From assembly GCF_002844395.1 (NCBI RefSeq), contig NZ_CP025197.1:124001-188000 (forward strand): a stretch of DNA of 64,000 nucleotides, written 5' to 3'. Positions within the stretch are counted from its first letter, which is position 1, and each line of letters starts with the position of its first letter. The notes under the pieces are model-generated. The model saw nothing but the letters and a program-made list of their open reading frames with translations, had not been told where the DNA came from and ran no database searches. The stretch is from Acetivibrio saccincola. GTDB taxonomy: Bacteria > Bacillota > Clostridia > Acetivibrionales > Acetivibrionaceae. Position numbers and translations under genes: made by a program. This document shows positions 8,523 to 17,622 of the stretch, piece by piece.

Positions 8523-8735
8523 GATTTGTTTTATCTGAAAGGAATTTACGAGGAAGTCAAAAAGGTATTAAAGTGTAAAGAGGATATTCTGATAATTCTA
8601 TAGAATTCTAATTAAATGAATATTAGTTTAAATAACAAGAAAAACACATATGGAAGATATATGATATAATTATAGATAATACTATATTTTGTTGGAGGTT
8701 CTATTAATTCAACAAATTAAGTAAGGGGGATTTAA

Positions 8736-9326
8736 ATGAATAAGGTTGATAGTGAAAAAAGAATAAAAGAGATATTTAATATTTTAGAAAATGGAATTAC
8801 AAATTTCAAAAAAGTGGGGAAAAGAAGGTGGGGTAATCCATCAGGTACACAAGAAGGATTAGATACTTATGAAATTAGGCAGAAAGAGGATAGCATCTTG
8901 GTAGCAACAACAAAATGGGCTAATGCTTCAACGGGAGAAATTAATAGAAGTGCAATTTTAACAACAGTATTTCCTGAAAAAAATTACAATTCTTTGGGAC
9001 AAACTTTAGAGGTAAATTTACCGTATTATTTTTCAAAAAGATTTAGCACAAGAGTATATGAGGATGATAGTTTGATTGAGATAAGGCATTATGGAAATTT
9101 TACTATAGGAAGAAGAGGTTTAAAGAAAACATATTTTTTTGAATATTTAAGAGAGAATGGATATGATAATGAAATCTGTATTGATGAAGAAGGAAAAGAA
9201 TATGTATGTATTATTAGATTGAATGGTAACAGTATAGAGCCTGATTACTTGGGTGAAAGGTTAATTAAATGGACAAAGATTATAAAAGAATATAAAGATT
9301 ATTATAGAAATCTTTATAGCAATTAA
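8736..9326 (+). CDS. Protein of unknown function (196 aa)
   Basis: I do not recognise a family. The product is soluble and charged, with no signal peptide or membrane segment. The N-terminal half contains a basic stretch (KKVGKRRWGNPSG) and the middle is strand-rich. The start ATG follows a good AAGGGGG site 6 bases upstream. It sits alone between the DUF134 regulator and a lipoprotein gene, with no evident operon partner. Confidence 0.6.
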   Translation: MNKVDSEKRIKEIFNILENGITNFKKVGKRRWGNPSGTQEGLDTYEIRQKEDSILVATTKWANASTGEINRSAILTTVFPEKNYNSLGQTLEVNLPYYFSKRFSTRVYEDDSLIEIRHYGNFTIGRRGLKKTYFFEYLRENGYDNEICIDEEGKEYVCIIRLNGNSIEPDYLGERLIKWTKIIKEYKDYYRNLYSN

Positions 9327-9395
9327 AAGGAGCAGAGTTATGATATATGTAAGTATAAAAGGCAAATTTTATTTTAGGCAGTGAGAGGTAGGAAC

Positions 9396-9776
9396 ATGAA
9401 AAAACTTTATTTTATGAAATTTATATTACTGATTTTAATATGTATCTTGGTTGGATGTTCTGGTACTTATAACACTAAAACAGCGGAACAATATTTACCT
9501 ATTCGTGTTTATGTAATGCAAGAATCACAAGAACCTATCAAACCCTCTGTATCCTTGAAAGATAATAATAGATTTACTTTTAATTATTCTGCGTTGAGCA
9601 GTTATATTGCAATTGGTTCTTACGAAGTAAATGATGATAATTTGATTCTTAAAACAGATGATGGAAAATTCAAATATGTGTTTAAAATAAAGGATGACCA
9701 ACTGATTTTTAATGCGGCAGAATCGTCAAAAATCCCATCATACGCTAATGTTCCTGATGGCGCAATTTTCAAATAA
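9396..9776 (+). CDS. Small predicted lipoprotein
   Basis: A 126-aa secreted protein with a lysine-rich start (MKKLYFMK), a hydrophobic stretch and a lipobox LVGC, so it should be diacylated and membrane-anchored on the outer face. The remaining sequence looks like a small beta-rich domain with VNDDNLILKTDDGKFKYVF, as in clostridial lipoproteins of unknown role. The ATG at 9396 is chosen over the GTG at 9381 because GAGAGGTAGG lies just upstream and the signal peptide then starts properly. Confidence 0.7.
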   Translation: MKKLYFMKFILLILICILVGCSGTYNTKTAEQYLPIRVYVMQESQEPIKPSVSLKDNNRFTFNYSALSSYIAIGSYEVNDDNLILKTDDGKFKYVFKIKDDQLIFNAAESSKIPSYANVPDGAIFK

Positions 9777-9889
9777 TCACGAGATAGGTTTATTTGGTTA
9801 AAGACCCGAATATGTTTGAATTTGTTAGGATAGCCGGCAACACAATGCACTCGGTTCAAGTAGGCTGATGAAAGGAGAATATAAAACAT

Positions 9890-10291
9890 ATGAAAAGGAA
9901 GGTTGCCTTTGTATGCGTACATAATTCCTGCCGTTCTCAAATGGCAGAAGGTTGGGCAAAGAAGTTGGGAAGTGACGTATTAGAAGCATATTCGGCAGGG
10001 ACGGAAAAATACCCTGAAGTGAAGCCACTGGCAGTACAGGTAATGGAAGAAGCAGGAGTGGATATGAGTGACCATCATCCGAAACTATTAAGTGATATTC
10101 CGGCGGAAGTAGATATATTAATAACGATGGGATGTAATGTAGAATGCCCTTATGTACCATGCCAGCATATAGAAGATTGGGGGCTTACCGACCCATCAGG
10201 CGGACCAATAGAGGATTACAGAAAAACAAGAGATATAATTAAGGAAAAAGTCGAGGATTTAATACAGAGAGTAAAGAACAATCAGATTTGA
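9890..10291 (+). CDS. arsC: Arsenate reductase, thioredoxin-coupled type
   Basis: A low-molecular-weight phosphatase-fold arsenate reductase that reduces arsenate to arsenite. The P-loop CVHNSCRS near the N-terminus has the catalytic Cys and Arg, and MGCNVECPYVPC supplies the resolving cysteines of the ArsC shuttle; DWGLTDPSG holds the conserved aspartate. The 133-aa length is normal. An AAGGAG site precedes the ATG. It is the first gene of a metal(loid) cluster with a permease, a thioredoxin-like protein and a DUF2703 protein. No ArsR regulator was seen upstream. Confidence 0.93.
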   Translation: MKRKVAFVCVHNSCRSQMAEGWAKKLGSDVLEAYSAGTEKYPEVKPLAVQVMEEAGVDMSDHHPKLLSDIPAEVDILITMGCNVECPYVPCQHIEDWGLTDPSGGPIEDYRKTRDIIKEKVEDLIQRVKNNQI

Positions 10292-10399
10292 TAAGCGGTA
10301 TGTAATTAATCAAAATAAGAGAATTGCAGTGAAGTTGAAAAGTGCAAACATGTTGAAAAATAACTTGAAGTGTGTAAGGGGTAAAGGGGATGTTTTCAT

Positions 10400-11416
10400 A
10401 TGAACATATTAGCCATGATATTCGGTTGGTTAAATGACCAACTATTAAAAATGAGATGGCTTTCAGAATTGGTAAGACTTCTTGTGGAAAAAGTATTTGG
10501 TTTACCTGTTAGCGAAAGGATAGGCGGAAGTATTCACTTTTTTATATACGATACAATTAAAATATTTATATTATTATCACTATTAATATTTGTCATATCC
10601 TATATCCAGAGTTATTTTCCGCCAGAGAGGACAAAGAAGATTCTCGGAAAGATAAAAGGCATTAAAGGGAATATACTTGGGGCACTGCTTGGTACGATAA
10701 CTCCCTTTTGCAGTTGCTCCAGTATACCAATTTTTATAGGTTTTACTTCGGCTGGATTGCCTTTAGGCATAACCTTTTCTTTCTTAATATCTTCGCCAAT
10801 GGTAGATTTGGCATCATTGATGTTGCTAATGTCATTTTTTGGTCCTAAAATTGCTATAGCCTATGTTGTAGTAGGCTTGATTTTGGCGGTTATTGGAGGA
10901 ACTTTAATAGAAAAGTTTAGACTTGAAAAATATGTAGAAGGATATGTAAGGGAAATCGAAGATGTTGATGCAGAAGTACCTGAAATGACTCGTAGAGAAA
11001 GAATATCTTATTCAAAGGAACAGGTTAGAGATATTATCAAAAGGGTTTGGCTATACGTATTAATCGGTGTAGGTATAGGGTCGGCCATTCATAACTGGAT
11101 TCCCCAGTCAGTCATAGAAAATGTAATTGGAGAAAACAATCCATTTGCAGTGTTGCTTGCTACTATAGTGAGTATTCCAATGTATGCTGATATATTCGGT
11201 ACTCTGCCAATAGCCGAAGCGTTATTTGCAAAAGGAGTGGACTTGGGGACTATAATGTCATTTATGATGGGGGTAACGGCCCTGTCCCTGCCTTCAATAA
11301 TTATGCTCAGCAAAGTAGTAAAGCCTAAACTTTTAGCAATCTTTGTATCCATTGTAGCAGTAGGAATTATTATCATTGGATATTTATTTAATGCTTTCTC
11401 ATATATTTTTGTGTAA
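10400..11416 (+). CDS. DUF318/ArsP-type metal(loid) permease
   Basis: A polytopic membrane protein of the permease family that includes ArsP and SO_0444, exporters of arsenicals or metals. Eight or so hydrophobic segments are visible. The signature TPFCSCSSIPIFIGF (about residues 100-114), with its cysteine pair, and a second half with IPMYADIFGTLPIAEAL match the family. At 338 aa it is of normal length. AAAGGGG precedes the ATG. It lies between arsC and a small thioredoxin-like gene, supporting arsenic or metal export; the exact substrate is not known. Confidence 0.85.
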   Translation: MNILAMIFGWLNDQLLKMRWLSELVRLLVEKVFGLPVSERIGGSIHFFIYDTIKIFILLSLLIFVISYIQSYFPPERTKKILGKIKGIKGNILGALLGTITPFCSCSSIPIFIGFTSAGLPLGITFSFLISSPMVDLASLMLLMSFFGPKIAIAYVVVGLILAVIGGTLIEKFRLEKYVEGYVREIEDVDAEVPEMTRRERISYSKEQVRDIIKRVWLYVLIGVGIGSAIHNWIPQSVIENVIGENNPFAVLLATIVSIPMYADIFGTLPIAEALFAKGVDLGTIMSFMMGVTALSLPSIIMLSKVVKPKLLAIFVSIVAVGIIIIGYLFNAFSYIFV

Positions 11417-11537
11417 AGCAGTGATTCATTTTGAAATGATGATTATTAAAAAATTATAAGGCGTGGAATCAGTATAAAAGAATATTGCGGAAGGACGACA
11501 ATAACGGAAAAATATTGATTGATGAGGAGGATTTATT

Positions 11538-11765
11538 ATGGTAATTAAAGTTTTGGGTTCAGGATGTTGTAATTGCAAGAAATTAGAGGCTAATGTCAGA
11601 GAGGCTGTAAAGGAACTGGGACTTGAAGCCACTATTGAAAAAGTAGAGGATTTTAAGGACATTATGGCATATGGTGTAATGAGAACACCTGCACTTGTAG
11701 TAGATGAACAGGTAAAGATTATGGGAAGAGTTCCGTCGGTAGAGGATATTAAAAGATATTTATAA
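11538..11765 (+). CDS. Small thioredoxin-family redox protein
   Basis: A 75-aa thioredoxin-fold protein with an N-terminal CCNCKK motif (about residues 10-15) in place of the usual CGPC, and the cis-proline segment RTPALVVDEQV. It belongs to the small redox-active disulfide group often encoded next to DUF318 permeases. It may recycle ArsC or deliver thiol-bound metal to the permease (inference). GAGGAGG precedes the ATG. Confidence 0.85.
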   Translation: MVIKVLGSGCCNCKKLEANVREAVKELGLEATIEKVEDFKDIMAYGVMRTPALVVDEQVKIMGRVPSVEDIKRYL

Positions 11766-11878
11766 CGAGGCGGGAGCATATTTCCGCCTCATTGAAACGC
11801 CGCTAATGTAAGAAAATTTTACTACAACCGAAAAATTTTCTTATGAATCTAGGCGTTATAAAGAAGGAGGCTTTTATT

Positions 11879-12442
11879 ATGGGATGTTGTGAAACTCAAA
11901 GAAATAATACATGCTGTAGTACGAGTTGCGGGTGTGAAGAGCAAAATTATGAAGAAGAAAAGAAAAAAATAATAATTGATTTTTTGTTTTTAGATTTAAG
12001 TATATGTACAAGATGCCAGGGCACGGAGAGCAGTCTTGAAGAAGCCATTAAGGACGTTGCTAAAGTGCTTGAATTAGCGGGCATAGAAGTTGTTGTAAAT
12101 AAAATTCATATTGATAGTAAGGAAAAGGCCATACAGTATAGATTTGAGAGTTCACCTACTATCCGTATTAATGGAAATGATATACAACTGGAAATGAGAG
12201 AATCACTTTGTGAATCATGTGGCGATTTGTGCGGGGATGAAGTGGACTGCCGTGTGTGGGTGTACAAAGGTAAAGAATATAATGTTCCTCCAAAAGCAAT
12301 GATAATTGATGCCATACTTCGTGAAGTATATAGTGACAAAAAAGCACAGTTAAATAATAGAGTTGGTAAGGAAGCATATCAATTACCGGAAAATTTACGT
12401 CGATTTTTTGAATCGATTGAGAAAAATAAGAATTGTGAATAA
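11879..12442 (+). CDS. DUF2703 cysteine-rich protein
   Basis: A 187-aa protein of the DUF2703 family, found in arsenic and mercury clusters but without a proven role. The N-terminus is cysteine-rich (MGCCETQRNNTCCSTSCGCE), followed by a thioredoxin-like core with LSICTRCQGTESSL and a cysteine cluster CESCGDLCGDEVDC. These could bind thiophilic metals. The ATG at 11879 follows AAGGAGG closely, so the longer frame starting at 11843 is unlikely. It ends the arsC cluster before a strong terminator. Confidence 0.85.
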   Translation: MGCCETQRNNTCCSTSCGCEEQNYEEEKKKIIIDFLFLDLSICTRCQGTESSLEEAIKDVAKVLELAGIEVVVNKIHIDSKEKAIQYRFESSPTIRINGNDIQLEMRESLCESCGDLCGDEVDCRVWVYKGKEYNVPPKAMIIDAILREVYSDKKAQLNNRVGKEAYQLPENLRRFFESIEKNKNCE

Positions 12443-12548
12443 ATGATAGGACTAATGTGCGATTTAATATAGAAGAAGATTAAAGCCTAAGCACATCAAC
12501 ATCTTGACCATATGAACCTTTCTATAAATAGGGCTATTATGATTTTTT

Positions 12549-12589
12549 AAATGCTTTGGAGATTTAGCAGTCTTTCCAAGGCATTTTTT
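12549..12589 (+). terminator. Intrinsic terminator after the arsenic cluster
   Basis: AAATGCTTTGGA (12549-12560) pairs with TCCAAGGCATTT (12575-12586) with one wobble, and a T run follows. It ends the arsC cluster. No gene was seen between it and 12739. Confidence 0.8.
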
Positions 12590-12738
12590 ATAACAGTCTG
12601 TAAAGTTCAAACTTATTCATTTGTAAAAATTTTTTCTAGGTGAATTTTAAGTCCACCAAAAGTATGTGATACTGCGCAATCATCGCCTTTGCAAATAGCA
12701 GGTGAAAATATTATGGAGTATGTAAAGATTATAAAATA

Positions 12739-13143
12739 TTAGGGGTCAATTGTAACTGATTCATTATCTAAACAAGATTTTAACATCTTTATATAGCCAT
12801 ACAGCATTTTTATTACTTCAAGGAATTTCTCATCTAAAATTTTGTATTGTTCTTCACTTATATAGTTGTTCTGATATGCGGTAAGTAAATGGTTTCTCGT
12901 TTCGCCACAACTGCCAAGAGCAGCGTTGGCATGGAATAATTCCCGCTTTATAAACAGTTGGGTATTTCCTTCGGCTATGTTTGCGGAAATACTTCGACTG
13001 CTTCTAATGATTTGGTCAGTAAGCCGATACTGCTCATATCCTGGAAACCCTTTAACCAATTCCCCTATCTCCTGCTCCAATGTATTCGCCTTTTGCCAAA
13101 CCTTAAGCGTCTTAAAATCCTTTACAATTAAACTTTGACTCAT
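12739..13143 (-). CDS. S23-type four-helix bundle protein
   Basis: A 134-aa all-helical protein of the 23S rRNA-intervening-sequence (S23) family. The signature FKTLKVWQKA near the start and SRSISANIAEG in the middle are clear. Family members occur inside 23S rRNA genes and also alone; their function is poorly known, and the related Avd proteins serve diversity-generating retroelements. No reverse transcriptase or rRNA lies nearby, so it is a stand-alone copy. GAAAGGATG precedes the start. It is on the opposite strand to its neighbours. Confidence 0.85.
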   Translation of the reverse strand: MSQSLIVKDFKTLKVWQKANTLEQEIGELVKGFPGYEQYRLTDQIIRSSRSISANIAEGNTQLFIKRELFHANAALGSCGETRNHLLTAYQNNYISEEQYKILDEKFLEVIKMLYGYIKMLKSCLDNESVTIDP

Positions 13144-13554
13144 GTAAATTCATCCTTTCAAATTTTGATTTTTAACATCATACGGATTATTAAGGAGAAG
13201 TCAAATTCTGATAGAAGAATTTTTGCTAAGTAATTACTGAAGGTTAAAAGGGTTAAGGAGACATATAATGCATAATTAATCCTTAGCCCTTTCACCTTAG
13301 AACTAATATCCTAACATGAATTTGACGCTTAAAATCTATTTAAGCATTGTAATATCAAGGATTTGGGCAAATTTACTAAATACATATATAATATAGAGAA
13401 AGGTAAAGTGGAAAGGGAAAAAGGATTCAGAATATAAGGGTAAACAAAAATACTTGACTTTGTATTAGATGATTTACTATAAAAAAATTGTCCTTAATAA
13501 TAAGGTATTTTAAATAAATTAACATTATATACCTCCGTTAAAATAAATTCCTAC

Positions 13555-13587
13555 GCTTACCTTATTAACAGGTAAGCAATTTTTTTA
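13555..13587 (+). terminator. Terminator-like hairpin in the parM leader
   Basis: GCTTACCT (13555-13562) and AGGTAAGC (13570-13577) form an 8-bp stem followed by a T run. It lies about 80 bases before parM, so it is either an attenuator in the parM leader or the end of an upstream transcript. The surrounding 13144-13668 region holds no gene, and I did not find iteron-like centromere repeats in it. Confidence 0.65.
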
Positions 13588-13668
13588 TTGTAGAAATACT
13601 TGAAATTATAAAAAGTGATTTATTAAAAGAACTATAACGAACTAAACCACAAGATTGGAGGAATTGTT

Positions 13669-14577
13669 ATGAGCAATAGGATTTTATTAGGTCTTGATAA
13701 TGGTAACAAATGTACAAAAACAAGCGAAGGTTATATTAGCGCGTCTGGTTTTACTAAATTTGACTATGAACCAATCTCAACTAATAATTTGTTAGTTTAT
13801 GAAGGTAAATTTTATAGTATAGGCAGCAATAGACTGTGTGTTCAAATGGACAAAACAGTCAACCAAGATGCTTTCATCTTGTCTTTACCAGCAATAGCAG
13901 ATGCAATAGATAGTGCAGGAGTAGAAGGAGATGTGGATGTAATCATTGGAGTTGGGCTCCCGATAGTCAATTATGGAATTTTTAAGAAAAAGTTTCGAGA
14001 ATACTTTTTAAGGCAGAACATAGAATTTAATTTTAATAAAAAAGATTATAAAGTAGATATTGTTAATTGCAAAGTATATCCTCAAGGGTATGCTTCACTT
14101 ATTACGGTATTTAATAACTATAGGAATATCCTATGCAACATAATAGACATTGGTGGCTATACTGTTGATATTTTTAGAGTTGAGAACGGTATGATTGATA
14201 GTAAATCATGTTACTCACTTCCTGATGGAATCATTACGTTAATTGCAAATGTTCAACAGGAACTATTAAAAATGAACATCAGGCTTACTGAAGGCCAGGT
14301 ACAGGATATAATAGCAGGCAAAGAACCAGTCATTTTTGAAGCGGATGTTAAAGAAATAGTTGAAGCCATAGCAAAAGAGTACACAGAAAATTTATTATCG
14401 AAAATCCAAGAGTATGGGTTTGAATTTCGCAACGCTACTGTTTTTACTGGCGGGGGAAGTATGTTACTAAAGAGATACATCGAAGAATCCAGTAGAGTAA
14501 AATATGCGGATTTTCTTGACCAGTTTGCCAATGCACGTGGTTATAAGATTCTACTTGAGCAGGAATTAAGAAGGTGA
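13669..14577 (+). CDS. parM: ParM/StbA-like actin-family segregation protein
   Basis: A 302-aa actin-fold ATPase of the ParM/plasmid-segregation type, which forms filaments to push DNA copies apart. The phosphate-1 motif LLGLDNGNKCTK is at the N-terminus, phosphate 2 is NIIDIGGYTVDIF (about residue 160), and the adenosine motif TVFTGGGSMLL is near 260. TTGGAGG precedes the ATG. A ParR-like gene follows after 4 bases. Such pairs normally stabilise plasmids, so this part of the island may come from an integrated plasmid or conjugative element. Confidence 0.82.
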   Translation: MSNRILLGLDNGNKCTKTSEGYISASGFTKFDYEPISTNNLLVYEGKFYSIGSNRLCVQMDKTVNQDAFILSLPAIADAIDSAGVEGDVDVIIGVGLPIVNYGIFKKKFREYFLRQNIEFNFNKKDYKVDIVNCKVYPQGYASLITVFNNYRNILCNIIDIGGYTVDIFRVENGMIDSKSCYSLPDGIITLIANVQQELLKMNIRLTEGQVQDIIAGKEPVIFEADVKEIVEAIAKEYTENLLSKIQEYGFEFRNATVFTGGGSMLLKRYIEESSRVKYADFLDQFANARGYKILLEQELRR

Positions 14578-14581
14578 TACT

Positions 14582-14866
14582 ATGGCAACAAAACGGATAA
14601 ATTTGTCTTTTTCTTTAGATAGAGAGGATGATGTGAAGGTATATAACATACTTTCTGCACAAAAGTATAAAACAGATTATGTCATTAAGGCAGTAATAAA
14701 TTATTTGGAGAAAGAGAATAAGATGATTCTTGATAAGGAAAAAATTAAAGAGATTATAAAGGAAGCGATTCTTGAATGCGGCATAAACGGTATCGACATA
14801 AATAAGGCTGAGAACAATGAGCAGAAACTCCCAAAGGAAATTTTCGATATGTTCAATAGTCTATGA
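14582..14866 (+). CDS. parR: ParR-like centromere-binding protein
   Basis: A 94-aa protein directly behind parM. Its first 45 residues (KRINLSFSLDREDDVKVY) look like a ribbon-helix-helix DNA-binding domain, as in the small adaptor proteins that link the centromere to ParM filaments. The C-terminus is helical and acidic. The assignment rests on position, size and the N-terminal pattern. AAGGTG precedes the ATG and a terminator follows. Confidence 0.7.
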   Translation: MATKRINLSFSLDREDDVKVYNILSAQKYKTDYVIKAVINYLEKENKMILDKEKIKEIIKEAILECGINGIDINKAENNEQKLPKEIFDMFNSL

Positions 14867-14920
14867 AAACCAAAGAAAATATATTAATGAAAACATTGAT
14901 ATTTAACATATTAAATATAG

Positions 14921-14949
14921 AACGGCAGGCTTTATAACTGCCGTTTTTC
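14921..14949 (+). terminator. Intrinsic terminator after parMR
   Basis: AACGGCAG (14921-14928) pairs with CTGCCGTT (14938-14945) and a TTTCTT tail follows. It ends the segregation operon. Bases 14950-15169 hold nothing recognisable. Confidence 0.8.
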
Positions 14950-15169
14950 TTGCTTTTAAGATAAACAAACATATTTTATATTGTAGTTAAATACTGCGAA
15001 ATTTACTATAATTTTTGCTTACTAAAGAAAGACATATTAATAACAAGTCTAAGAAAAAATAAAAACTAATGAAAGAAAAGTATAACAATTAATAGAACAT
15101 TTAGGTACTGGAATAAAAAGTATGGGACTTAAAGGAACCTAGATTTCTATGGATAATTGAAGAATCAGG

Positions 15170-17237
15170 GTTAGCGTAAAGTTATTGTAGGGAATGAGAC
15201 ATAAAATACCATATATAATTGAAAAGAAGATGACATCCTGTTAAGATATTAATTAAGCAAAAATAATAAATAGAAAGGATGACATCTTCTATGTATAATA
15301 GTATACAACATTTTAATGAATTTGGGGTAAAAAGAATTGAAAAAAAGATAAAAAATTTTATTGAAGAAGGAAAAGACTTAGCTGATCTTGTTCTTGGTCT
15401 AAAAGAAGATTTATTTAAACTTGGACGCGATATACTTAAAGAAGTGCTTGAAGATATGGATGAATATTTCCGTAACTGTGAAATAAGGAAACAGTATTGG
15501 GAAATTATAAGAAAAGATAAAACAGCTATTTTAACGACATTTGGAACACTAAGTTATAACAGGACATATTTTAAGCATAAGGAAAATGGTAATAGACAAC
15601 ACCTAGTCGACAGGATTGTAGGTGTAGAACCACATGACAGAGTAAGTGCCGATGTTGTAATTAATGCAATAGATGAAGCAGCTGACAGCAGCTACAGAAA
15701 GGCAGGAGAAAAGGCGACATATATTGATGAAATCAGCAAACAAGCAGTGATGAATAAAATACATAATATTGAAATAGTTGAGCCTGAAATAAAAGTAGAT
15801 AAAAAGAGAGAAGTAAAAATATTGTATGTTGAGGCCGATGAGGACCATGTAGCATTACAACAAAAAAGTATATTGAGACAGAATGAGAAGGGCAAGAGAA
15901 ATACAATTATGCCAAAACTTGTATATGTGCATGAGGGAATTGACTTTGAAAAAAGTAATAAGAAGAGAAAAGTATTAAAGAATGTTCGATATTTTGGGGG
16001 AGTGTATAAGAATTCAGAAGATTTGTGGCTTGAAGTATCGGAATACATATATAAACAATATGACGTTGATTTTTTAGAGACGGTGTATATATCAGGAGAT
16101 GGGGCGTCATGGATAAGGCAAGGAGTTAACTGTCTTTCAAAAAGTAAATTTGTACTTGATAGATACCATCTTCAAAAATACGTAAGAGTTGCGACCACAC
16201 ATTTAAATGATGAAGCAATAAGCCAAGATTTACAGGAGGCTTTGAATTTATCTGATAAAAAAATGCTAACAAAGGTTTTTAAAAAGATAATTGAAAAGAC
16301 AGGCGATAATGAAAATAAAATAAAGGCTATAAAAAATGCAAAGCGATATATTTTAAATAATTGGGATGGTATAGAAATAAGGTCAAACAGAGGAATAGTG
16401 GGTTGTAGTGCTGAAGGTCATGTGAGTCATGTATTTTCATCCCGTTTAAGTTCAAGACCTAAAGGCTGGTCGAGAAAAGGTGTAGAAAAGATGTCAAAGC
16501 TGATAATATACAAGAAGAATGGCGGTAAGGTATATGACATAGTTATGGCACAAAAACAAAAAAAGTTAGCAGCTAGTAGGCAAGAAATTCAGGAAAAATT
16601 AATTAAGGAATTAAAGAAGTCATCAAACAGGTATGAGAGTGTATGGAATAGTAATTTAACTGTTATTCATAAGGGGTGTAAAACTGGTTTATATAAAGAA
16701 TTAAGGCGTATTATAGGTATATGCGGATAGGGATGAGGTAATAATAAAGCAAAAATTACGGGAAAGTTTACAAGTAAGCCTATCCAATAGGAATTATACA
16801 TATCTAAAAAAAGACAAAGAAAAAGAAAAAACATAAAAAAAGAAAAAGAAAAGAAAAAAGCAAAACTTTAGTACCATGACCCGCGAAGCCCTACTACTTG
16901 TCAAGGCCGGGCTTTGCCCGCTTGTTTTAGCCTTGACAAAATGGAAAATGGTACAATAGAAATACTTTTTTCTTTTAAAAGTAGCGTTAAAATGTGAAGG
17001 AACATAGATAACAAAACGTACTAATTTGTCACAAGTATTGAGTAAAATGAATTCTTTATAGAAAGAAAGAGTTATATGGTATAATAGACAATAAGTTAGA
17101 GGAATTATAAAAGAAAATAAGGCTCAAAATGATGTAAAACACTTTCGTTACTAAGAGACCGTTATTTGAAATAGTTGCACAAATAAAAAATGGGATGCCA
17201 TCTACTTTTCTTTTTCCTACAATAAATTGACGCTATC
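15170..17237 (+). mobile_element. ISLre2-family insertion sequence, copy 1
   Basis: The ends are imperfect inverted repeats: the left end starts GTTAGCGT...TTATTGTAGG, and the complement of the right end reads GATAGCGT...TTATTGTAGG. Between them lies one transposase gene, and a GC-richer hairpin (about 16880-16940, GCCGGGCTTTGCCC core) lies downstream. Copy 2 at 27748-29816 differs at only a few positions. Unlike copy 2, the flanks here carry no direct repeat, and the right flank is a piece of the TniA-type transposon. That suggests recombination or deletion after insertion. Confidence 0.85.
15291..16730 (+). CDS. ISLre2 family transposase, copy 1
   Basis: A 479-aa transposase of the ISLre2 (UPF0236) family. 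Typical segments include GTLSYNRTYF near residue 80, LYVEADEDHV (about 183), YISGDGASWIRQG (about 265) and DRYHLQKYVR (about 285), which carry the acidic catalytic residues of its DDE-type core. The start at ATG 15291 fits the AAAGGA site better than the ATG at 15279, which would overlap it. The frame is full length, so the element may be active. It is nearly identical to the gene at 27869-29308. Confidence 0.9.
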   Translation: MYNSIQHFNEFGVKRIEKKIKNFIEEGKDLADLVLGLKEDLFKLGRDILKEVLEDMDEYFRNCEIRKQYWEIIRKDKTAILTTFGTLSYNRTYFKHKENGNRQHLVDRIVGVEPHDRVSADVVINAIDEAADSSYRKAGEKATYIDEISKQAVMNKIHNIEIVEPEIKVDKKREVKILYVEADEDHVALQQKSILRQNEKGKRNTIMPKLVYVHEGIDFEKSNKKRKVLKNVRYFGGVYKNSEDLWLEVSEYIYKQYDVDFLETVYISGDGASWIRQGVNCLSKSKFVLDRYHLQKYVRVATTHLNDEAISQDLQEALNLSDKKMLTKVFKKIIEKTGDNENKIKAIKNAKRYILNNWDGIEIRSNRGIVGCSAEGHVSHVFSSRLSSRPKGWSRKGVEKMSKLIIYKKNGGKVYDIVMAQKQKKLAASRQEIQEKLIKELKKSSNRYESVWNSNLTVIHKGCKTGLYKELRRIIGICG

Positions 17238-17415
17238 TTTGGATTGTGACATCTTTACATCACCCTCCGCAATATATTATAATATATTATAAAAAATAAT
17301 CCTACTGTAAAGTGAAAATATTTTTTCAAATTGCGGTAGGGTTAAAAATTTTTTTCACCTATTTTAATGTGATAAAATAAGGGTAGATTTACCTAAATTA
17401 AAATGAAAATCTACA
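17238..17415. mobile_element. Right-end remnant of the TniA/TniB/DUF6431 transposon (copy 3)
   Basis: This matches the right end of the transposon at 19222-22210: a short piece of the DUF6431 gene (TTTGGATTGTGACATC), an internal deletion, then the end sequence through AAAATCTACA at 17415. Left of it lies the ISLre2 copy, so the rest of this transposon copy has been lost. Confidence 0.8.
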
Positions 17416-17416
17416 G

Positions 17417-17596
17417 TCTGAAACTTATGAGGACAGAAGTTTCAGAGAAAAGTTTGTATTAAAAAACAGAAAGTATGACAAAACCAAAAAGTATTATCTT
17501 ATCATGGAAGATGAAGAGGAAACAGTAGAAAAGATATATGATAAAATACCGTTTATTATCGATATAGCAATATCCAATGATGACTTTGGGTTTTAA
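17417..17596 (+). pseudogene. C-terminal remnant of a gene, possibly pglZ
   Basis: The 59-codon open frame has no start; it begins right at the transposon end and stops at TAA 17594. It includes FVLKNRKYDKTKKYYLIMED and ends with IDIAISNDDFGF. The style and the position ahead of a brxL head suggest the tail of the BREX phosphatase PglZ. This is from memory of the family and the context, not an alignment. The bulk of the gene was lost to the mobile elements on the left. Confidence 0.5.
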
Positions 17597-17622
17597 CAAA
17601 TGGTTGAAAGGAGGCCAATATT

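Noticed and set aside
12739..13143. Avd protein of a diversity-generating retroelement
   Set aside because: The protein is of the related S23 type, but no reverse transcriptase or template/variable repeat pair is nearby.
15603..16110. Minus-strand open frames inside the ISLre2 transposase (also in copy 2)
   Set aside because: They mirror the coding strand of an intact transposase, lack ribosome sites and have low-complexity products.
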